Source: DASPXK01 sp035637315 (GTDB taxonomy: Bacteria; Chloroflexota; UBA6077; JACCZL01). From it: a DNA stretch of 30,049 nucleotides. Location of the stretch: contig DASPXK010000197.1 of the NCBI GenBank assembly GCA_035637315.1, forward strand, positions 1-30,049. The letters are read 5' to 3'. Of this stretch, positions 29,717-30,049 are shown piece by piece. Numbering within the stretch: the stretch's first letter is position 1; each line of letters begins with the position of its first letter. A model generated the notes under the pieces. That model made no database searches. It was not told the origin of the DNA and saw only the letters and a program-made list of their open reading frames with translations. Position numbers and translations under genes: made by a program.

Positions 29717-30049
29717 ATGACAACCTCTCGCCAGAAGCGGCACGGCTATCGGCGCCGCGGCCGTTCGCTGAGCGGCGTGGCGCTGGCCCTGCTTGCGACC
29801 ATCAGCTTGGCGTGCGGCAGGTCCGCCACGGCTGGGTTCGAGCCCAGTAACATCCCTCAGCCCACACCGGATCAGACGCTGGACGCAGTGGTGCGCGGGC
29901 TTGTCTCGCCGGTGGTCTACGGCTCGCCGCCGCCTGGAACGCTCATCCGCCCCGCGGCCACCGCGGCCGTCGTAAGCGCCCCGACCGCCGCCCCGCCTCG
30001 GCCGGCCGCGACGCCCGCGGCCGCGAAACCCGGAGGAGCCGCCACGCCG
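29717..30049 (+). CDS. Lipoprotein of unknown function, cut by the window end
   Basis: The frame opens at ATG 29717 (AAAGGA about 4 bases upstream) and stays open for 111 codons to the edge without a stop. It has a basic N-terminus (RQKRHGYRRRGRS), a hydrophobic core (VALALLATIS) and lipobox SLAC (Cys33). After that come a short conserved-looking segment (FEPSNIPQPTPDQTLDAVV, then RGLVSPVVYGSPPP) and an Ala/Pro-rich linker. This linker style matches the other lipoproteins in the window, so a folded domain probably follows beyond the edge. No family can be named from the visible part. Confidence 0.75.
   Translation, partial: MTTSRQKRHGYRRRGRSLSGVALALLATISLACGRSATAGFEPSNIPQPTPDQTLDAVVRGLVSPVVYGSPPPGTLIRPAATAAVVSAPTAAPPRPAATPAAAKPGGAATP

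Overview
The window is GC-rich, tightly packed bacterial chromosome with no gap over about 230 bases without a gene. Its gene set fits Chloroflexota best, perhaps a Thermomicrobia-like or uncultured relative: paired ArsA/Get3-like ATPases, a short RpoD-family sigma factor, a PdtaS/PdtaR-type kinase and ANTAR regulator, Ala/Pro-rich lipoprotein linkers, and dispersed GC-rich palindromes at gene ends. This placement is an inference from content, since there is no rRNA or other phylogenetic marker. I see no tRNA, rRNA, CRISPR array, transposase or phage gene.

Layout. 1-2300: the tail of a probable GntR/FCD regulator, a structured leader, and a CstA-type transporter ending in a strong terminator. 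2355-5150: a four-gene operon of two paralogous small proteins followed by two paralogous ArsA/Get3-like ATPases; this is the least explained and most interesting locus. 5154-5837: a membrane-anchored protein of unknown function on the minus strand. 5962-9813: a peptide-type ABC importer (binding protein plus two permeases, no ATPase). 9814-12089: a 3-methyladenine DNA glycosylase, divergent from a membrane glycosyltransferase. 12136-16875: 2-oxoacid dehydrogenase E1 alpha, E1 beta and E2, then lipoyl synthase and a small membrane protein. 17043-19674 (minus): RidA, sensor kinase, ANTAR regulator. 19842-22868: a complete TRAP transporter (DctP, DctQ, DctM). 23084-23782: a type II toxin-antitoxin pair. 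23825-25546: a second membrane glycosyltransferase. 25592-29191 (minus): sigma factor, sorbosone/glucose-dehydrogenase-like beta-propeller, DUF1015 protein. 29302-30049: a LysM lipoprotein and a lipoprotein cut by the window end.

How the genes work together. Much of the window serves uptake of organic acids and peptides (CstA, ABC, TRAP) and oxidation of 2-oxoacids. Lipoyl synthase is encoded beside the E2 enzyme whose lipoyl domain it would modify. RidA (enamine/imine deaminase family) shares a palindromic divergent promoter region with the TRAP operon.

Two families of palindromic repeats (A: core CTCCCAAGCTTGGGAG-like, three copies plus one degenerate half; B: GTAGGGG...CCCCTAC double hairpins, three copies) occupy almost every unusual intergenic gap. 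In both transporter operons one lies exactly between the binding-protein gene and the membrane genes. One family B copy supplies the stop codons of two convergent genes.

The strongest candidate for an undescribed system is the 2417-5098 operon. Its two ATPases carry complementary lesions in the Get3 switch motifs, as expected of an obligate asymmetric heterodimer, and they are paired with two small proteins sharing an invariant LGVPILPPYYSLRL block.
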